Positions 26,405 through 31,008 of a stretch of 31,008 bases of DNA are shown here, in pieces. The notes under the pieces are model-generated. The model did no database searches. It was not told where the DNA came from and saw nothing but the letters and a program-made list of their open reading frames with translations. The position numbers and the translations under genes are program-made. Source of the stretch: a virus; the IMG/VR virus record IMGVR_UViG_3300029319_000293, positions 1 to 31,008 of that record, one strand, 5' to 3'. Each line of letters begins with the position of its first letter. Position 1 is the first letter of the stretch.

Positions 26405-29400
26405 TTATTCTACCACCTCTTTTAACGGTTCTACAATAATTTTACCGTTATCGTCTGTAAGTTTAGATGCATATATTTCCTTATCTTGACGCTCGCCAAC
26501 TACTAACCAAGAAACAGATGCTTTAGATGCGGTATTCTGACACTCTATAATGAGCTGAGAGCCCATCATTTTAGCTCTGACAGCATCCCAATCATCTACA
26601 TTAGAAACAAAAGCCTGTATATCTCTGTTAAGGGCTAAGAATGTGCCAGGGGTCATACCAAACCATTCATCTAGATCTATAATAGCTTTACCGTCTTCTA
26701 GGTTTATAGTGCCTCTATATAAGTTATCTGCTTGAGGGCCTTCAACAAATGAGTGCACAAGATCGTGTGTTTCAGGTTTGAGTGGGTGATCTATCTTGAA
26801 TGAGCCTGATGATTTGGTTAAAGAACCATGTACTTGTACACCATTCTCAGTAATGCTCATCATTTTGTTAATGCCGAATGGGTCATCACCTAGCTCATCT
26901 GATTCGGCTGTAACATAAAACTCCATAACACCTGAGTTATTCTCACCAGTAGCTTTCAAATTAATCGTGCCACAAGAGTTACCACCACTATCAAACCATT
27001 GAATACTTCCTTTAGAGGCGCTTGTGCTTGAGATAGTTTGGAAAAACTTCATTTCAGCACCATTTCCTTGTGAGATAATAAAAGGTACGTTTAATACAGT
27101 AACAGCAGAGTTATTAGCTTGAATCCGCATAGCATTACTAGTTTTAAGTTGTATTGTGTCAGTAGCGAATAAAATACTCGTGTCAGTATCACCAGTATGT
27201 AAAATAGAACCTGCAACAGATAATGAATTGATATTAACTAGGTTTCTTGAGCCATCTACTATATTTGTAGAACCTATTGACAAAGAACCTGCTTGAAGTT
27301 GTTGAGACTGATTTATTGTTCCAGAAGTAAATATAACCCTTTCTGTAGCGGTTAGAACTGTACCTGTTGGAGCTGAAGTTCCTGTATCTGTTGCTGAATT
27401 AGTCCAAGTTCCTTGTCTATGTTCTACTGTGTAAAAACTACCTGTACCTGTAAAGTTACCGAACACCCCATAAAATTCATATTCTGTCGTTGAAACTTGT
27501 TTGACAACAACAGAGGATGGTGCACCTGTACTTGAACCAAAGTAATATACTTGGCAATCACCATAAAAACCGCTTTGATTAGAACTTCCATTAGAAGTTT
27601 TGAACCTGACTAATGTTTCTTGGTTTTGTGCATCAGAAGCGTTATAACCAACATTTGAATGTATTCTAAGAGTTACGGATTGACCACTTTGCGATAAGCT
27701 AGAAAGTGTGCCAAATTTGATATATCTATCACTATTCCCTGAAGTATTTGGTAAAGAAAAGGTTTTAGCTACTGCTGTAGCTATTCCTGTCTCCATACTA
27801 AGGCTATTGATATTTTGTAAATTTCTTGAACTGTCTAAGACATTAGTTCCAGAAACCCTTAAATTCACACCTTCTAGATCTATACTGCCATAAAAATTTA
27901 TATCACCTTGATCTGTTGCAGCATCATTAATTCTAATTCTTTCATTACCGCCCCCAGCACCACCTGACCAAAATCTCATAGTGTTTGCGTCAAATCTGAT
28001 AGTACCTACACTTTCGTCTCCTGATTCAAAATTAAATCCTCTTGAGCCACTTGTGAATCCATGTGCAAAGACTGCTGCATTTGCAGATGTTGTTATTGCA
28101 TTACCACCAGCCGATGTTGTTATAGAACCTGTGCTAGAGTAAGAACCAATATTCTGAATATTTCTTGAGCTAGTGATGACATCTGTTCCGCCTACTCTGT
28201 AACCCCCTGTATTCAAAGGAGAAAGACTACCAGTAGTTGATGGTGAACCAGTTGAAACCCACTCACCTAAAACAAAACTACCATCAGCTAACATAGTCAA
28301 ACTTCGTGCTACTCTTGAAGCCCAATGGAAATTAAGGTTAGGTGAATAACTGTTTGCTGATTGAGCAGAACCTACTAACCCTCTTTCTCTGATTGAGATA
28401 GGTGATATTTGCCAATCGTCAGCATTAGAAGTTGCATGATCACAACTAAATTGACTTATACCTGCACCATTAGCTACAAAAATACCTGCCGAAACTTCTA
28501 CATTACCAACAACATCTAAGGTATGACTTGGACTGGTTGTGCCGATTCCTACTCTTTGATCGTCTCTGTCAATAGACATGATGGCATTATTGGCACTACC
28601 ACTATTGTTGAAGTTATCATCAAAATGCAAAACATTATTTGAGCTGTCGTATCTAATACCCATACCAAATTCAAAAGGGTCAGCACCAGATGTATTATCG
28701 CCAAACAGAATTTGTGAACTTGTAGTATTTGAATTAGAGCCTAAGAGCAATAAGGTTTCTGACCCTGTACCGTCACCTACCTGAAGGTTTGCGATAGGAC
28801 TGGTTGTACCGATTCCTACGTTGCCTGAAGAATTAATTCTTACTCTTTCAGAGTTGTTGGTAAAAAAATGTAAATAATTTGAGCCATGACTTCCTGAAAC
28901 ATAATTTGTAGTCCCACCAAAATATAATTTATCTGTACTACCAACTCTTATATTCCCATTAACATTAAGTTTTTGTGAAGGACTGGTTGTGCCGATACCT
29001 ACGTTGCCTGAACTATCTATAGTGACCCTATCTGTACCAGCAGTTCTGAATTTCATATCGTCAGCAGAGTGACCATAATGTATTTGACCGCCATCACTTA
29101 ACCCAGGATTACTGCTTGATTGGTCGGTAAAGACGATTCTGCCGTTACCAGAAGAAGTGGATTTTATGGTCATACCAGTATTGCCACTTGCATCAAGCAC
29201 TAATTTATTTGCTTGACCCCAAAAAGAAGAGGGTGAGGTATTGCCGACAGCTAGACTTCCTGCATTATCAAGTCTCATTTTTTCACCACCATCAATATTA
29301 AAAGTAATTATTGAGCCACCGACCTCATTAGCATCATCAGCATAAAACCTTAAAGTACCTGCATTAGCTTGTATGTAACCATCTGAGTTATCATCTGTAT

Positions 29401-31008
29401 CTAAAAAATGTATTGATGGGGTAGATGCTTGTAATTCTAGCTGACCTGAAGTTGTGATAGCACCACTACTGATAGTGCCTATATTGGTTAGGTTTCTGCT
29501 CTGATCTAATATTTGTGTAGAACCTAAATCTATATTTCCACTAGAATCAATAACTAAATAGTTTGATGTATTACCTGCACCCAAACTTAAACTTCCAGAA
29601 GATTCTCTGTTGTAAACAAAAGCATTATTGCCTGATTTTTGCAGTAAGAATCCATCAGTATTTGATGTGCCATTATCACTATCAAAAATATATAAGAACC
29701 CTGATGAACCAGAAGCACCTAAGATTTCCATATTAGAGCCTTTTACTTTTCCGCTTGAGGTAATAGCACCACTACTAATAGTGCCTGCAAAGGTGGCGTT
29801 TTGTGAGCTGTCTAACCTAAGTGCTTGTGTACCATTGGTTCTAAAAACAATATTATCGTTAAATCTTTGCCCTGATGTAGAGCCGATCACAACATCATCA
29901 GCATCAAAGACATTTATATTGGCAATTAGATTTATGTCATTTGCATTATCTGAGCTTCTTGCTGTAACAAAACTTTCATTTATTTTTATTGCCCCTGCAC
30001 CACTACCAACAGTTAGAAGACCACTTGTAGTGACAGTACCAAAAGAACTATTTCCAAAACTATTAGAATTACCTGATGCTGTAATACTTGCAGAAAAAGT
30101 ACCAGATGTTGCTGATAATGCTGCTATTGTTGTATTACCAAAGTTATTTGAGTTTCCTGAAGCTGTAATACTTGCACTACTTGTAATAGCCCCACTACTG
30201 ATAGTACCAATATTGTGTAAGTTTCTTGATGTGTCTATTACAGTAGTGCCATTAACTTTGTAATTACCAGTTTTTAAATCTAGGTGTCCTGATTCATCAA
30301 GTGTCATTAACTGCGTACCTGCTGACATAGTGACAGCATCTTTACCAAATACAAAAGCACCAGTAGTTCCGTTATTGTTAGTGTCTATTAAGAAATCTAC
30401 ATTATTGACACCACCTAAAACTACATTATTAGTTCCTGCACTACCACCAGAATCCATGTCAAAATCAAGAAATGAAAAAGCACTTAAACCATCACCTTCT
30501 CTTTGAATGAGGTCTGTTTTAATTGTTCCTGTAGAGGTTATAGCACCACTTGAGATAGTACCTATATTGGTTAGATTTCTACTGGCATCAATTACATCAG
30601 TAGAACCAATCTCAAAATTACCTGAAGCATCAAAACCACCATAAGTTGTACTGGTTTGACTACCAACACCAGAAATTCCAATAAACTTGATAGCGCCACT
30701 TGCCCCTGAACCATTTTGAGAAGTTAAAGATGTAACACCATCTATCTGTCTTAACCTAGTTTGTTGTAAAGTAGAATCAGTATCAGTTAATATTATTGAC
30801 GGTTGACTTGGTGAACTACCACCTGAAGCTGTCGCAATCGTTAATCTTCCTGATGCAAATGTGGCTGTACTTTCAGCATTTAAAGTTTGTGCAGTACCAC
30901 TTCCTGTAATAAGCCTGTTATCTGCATTATTGTTGATAGTAACGGTTGATACTGCATCTATTTGTGTTTGTATATTTGAGGTAACACCATCTAAGAAATC
31001 AAACTCAG
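26405..31008 (-). CDS. Tail fibre protein (5' end outside window)
   Basis: The frame is open from the stop at 26405 to the right edge (at least 1533 residues). An internal ATG at 30457 is not a real start, because coding continues in frame upstream (EFDFLDGVTSNIQTQIDA at the edge). The body is a chain of short beta-rich repeats of two types, SRNLxNIGTISSGAITSSG and SGNVGIGTTSPS-x-LNV, typical of phage fibre shafts. The C-terminal domain (FKIDHPLKPETHDLVHSFVE, LDEWFGMTPGTFLALNRDI) recurs in marine phage fibres. No S74 autochaperone motif is visible. The repeats suggest it evolves by recombination between units. It should mediate host recognition. Confidence 0.9.
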   Translation of the reverse strand, partial: EFDFLDGVTSNIQTQIDAVSTVTINNNADNRLITGSGTAQTLNAESTATFASGRLTIATASGGSSPSQPSIILTDTDSTLQQTRLRQIDGVTSLTSQNGSGASGAIKFIGISGVGSQTSTTYGGFDASGNFEIGSTDVIDASRNLTNIGTISSGAITSTGTIKTDLIQREGDGLSAFSFLDFDMDSGGSAGTNNVVLGGVNNVDFLIDTNNNGTTGAFVFGKDAVTMSAGTQLMTLDESGHLDLKTGNYKVNGTTVIDTSRNLHNIGTISSGAITSSASITASGNSNNFGNTTIAALSATSGTFSASITASGNSNSFGNSSFGTVTTSGLLTVGSGAGAIKINESFVTARSSDNANDINLIANINVFDADDVVIGSTSGQRFNDNIVFRTNGTQALRLDSSQNATFAGTISSGAITSSGKVKGSNMEILGASGSSGFLYIFDSDNGTSNTDGFLLQKSGNNAFVYNRESSGSLSLGAGNTSNYLVIDSSGNIDLGSTQILDQSRNLTNIGTISSGAITTSGQLELQASTPSIHFLDTDDNSDGYIQANAGTLRFYADDANEVGGSIITFNIDGGEKMRLDNAGSLAVGNTSPSSFWGQANKLVLDASGNTGMTIKSTSSGNGRIVFTDQSSSNPGLSDGGQIHYGHSADDMKFRTAGTDRVTIDSSGNVGIGTTSPSQKLNVNGNIRVGSTDKLYFGGTTNYVSGSHGSNYLHFFTNNSERVRINSSGNVGIGTTSPIANLQVGDGTGSETLLLLGSNSNTTSSQILFGDNTSGADPFEFGMGIRYDSSNNVLHFDDNFNNSGSANNAIMSIDRDDQRVGIGTTSPSHTLDVVGNVEVSAGIFVANGAGISQFSCDHATSNADDWQISPISIRERGLVGSAQSANSYSPNLNFHWASRVARSLTMLADGSFVLGEWVSTGSPSTTGSLSPLNTGGYRVGGTDVITSSRNIQNIGSYSSTGSITTSAGGNAITTSANAAVFAHGFTSGSRGFNFESGDESVGTIRFDANTMRFWSGGAGGGNERIRINDAATDQGDINFYGSIDLEGVNLRVSGTNVLDSSRNLQNINSLSMETGIATAVAKTFSLPNTSGNSDRYIKFGTLSSLSQSGQSVTLRIHSNVGYNASDAQNQETLVRFKTSNGSSNQSGFYGDCQVYYFGSSTGAPSSVVVKQVSTTEYEFYGVFGNFTGTGSFYTVEHRQGTWTNSATDTGTSAPTGTVLTATERVIFTSGTINQSQQLQAGSLSIGSTNIVDGSRNLVNINSLSVAGSILHTGDTDTSILFATDTIQLKTSNAMRIQANNSAVTVLNVPFIISQGNGAEMKFFQTISSTSASKGSIQWFDSGGNSCGTINLKATGENNSGVMEFYVTAESDELGDDPFGINKMMSITENGVQVHGSLTKSSGSFKIDHPLKPETHDLVHSFVEGPQADNLYRGTINLEDGKAIIDLDEWFGMTPGTFLALNRDIQAFVSNVDDWDAVRAKMMGSQLIIECQNTASKASVSWLVVGERQDKEIYASKLTDDNGKIIVEPLKEVVE
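29458..30590 (-). repeat. DNA-level repeats within the tail fibre gene
   Basis: Near-identical blocks coding TISSGAITSSG recur on the minus strand, with plus-strand copies beginning TAGCACCACTACTGATAGTG at about 29458, 29764, 30187 and 30538. A second unit coding VGIGTTSPS recurs near 28529, 28797 and 28980 (plus strand GGACTGGTTGT). They are coding repeats and could recombine with each other. Confidence 0.7.

Noticed and set aside
29628-30263. Long plus-strand ORF opposite the tail fibre gene
   Set aside because: It is an antisense shadow of a repetitive fibre gene; composition is Pro/Leu/Val-rich without any motif or ribosome-binding site.
28500-30600. CRISPR-like regular repeats
   Set aside because: The repeats are in frame within the tail fibre gene, of varying spacing and coding for shaft motifs.
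1-31008. Temperate lifestyle genes (integrase, excisionase, attachment sites)
   Set aside because: No recombinase motif or att-like repeat was seen; the HTH gene alone does not show lysogeny.

Overview
This window is part of an AT-rich, densely packed tailed-phage genome, most likely from a marine phage. Phage hallmarks are a terminase small subunit, a primase-polymerase/DUF3987 replication protein, a Sak4-like ATPase with a DUF669 protein and a RecE-like exonuclease, GTA-type holin-like proteins, large internal virion-like proteins, a LysM virion protein and a very long tail fibre. The AT bias, the GTA_holin_3TM-type holin and the fibre and virion motifs fit a phage of a streamlined marine alphaproteobacterium (SAR11- or SAR116-like). 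The host is an inference. No integrase, terminase large subunit, portal or major capsid gene lies in the window. Nothing here shows a temperate lifestyle.

Layout. (1) Positions 85-4179, plus strand: about 20 tiny, mostly overlapping early genes, nearly all unrecognised, with an MT-A70 adenine methyltransferase among them. Many gene junctions reuse one Shine-Dalgarno/start cassette. (2) 4136-4854, minus: a 49-codon gene and the terminase small subunit. (3) 5123-7279, minus: a four-gene operon ending in a C5-cytosine methyltransferase. (4) 7441-7885, minus, and 7954-9044, plus: two small genes and an exonuclease/DUF3310 pair, fired from overlapping divergent promoters. (5) 9233-10804, minus: DUF669, a hypothetical gene and the Sak4-like ATPase, ending in a textbook terminator. 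(6) 10877-19371, plus: an HTH regulator divergent from the Sak4 operon, then primase-polymerase, a PD-(D/E)XK nuclease and two holin-like membrane proteins, then the accessory cassette. (7) 19361-31008, minus: four virion proteins and the fibre, which runs off the right edge.

The standout is 14594-19371. Five consecutive exported or membrane proteins form one tight plus-strand block: CsgF-like, CsgG-like lipoprotein, a curlin-like repeat protein, a FecR-domain protein, and a CHASE2-adenylate cyclase with all catalytic residues present. This is a curli-type outer-membrane export system joined to a predicted periplasmic sensor/cAMP generator. It sits directly behind holin-like genes, where lysis genes would be expected. 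The signal peptides of CsgG and of the FecR protein are both encoded inside the 3' ends of the preceding genes. Possible roles are coating or modifying the infected cell surface, opening a regulated outer-membrane pore before lysis, or altering host cAMP. The sequence does not decide between them.

Regulatory structure is also notable. There are two sets of overlapping divergent promoters, and three minus-strand genes have the -10 box only 6-8 nt before the ATG (predicted leaderless mRNAs). There is an ACAGAT half-site cluster upstream of the terminase genes, and a multi-hairpin element at 7300-7379 next to a strong terminator.
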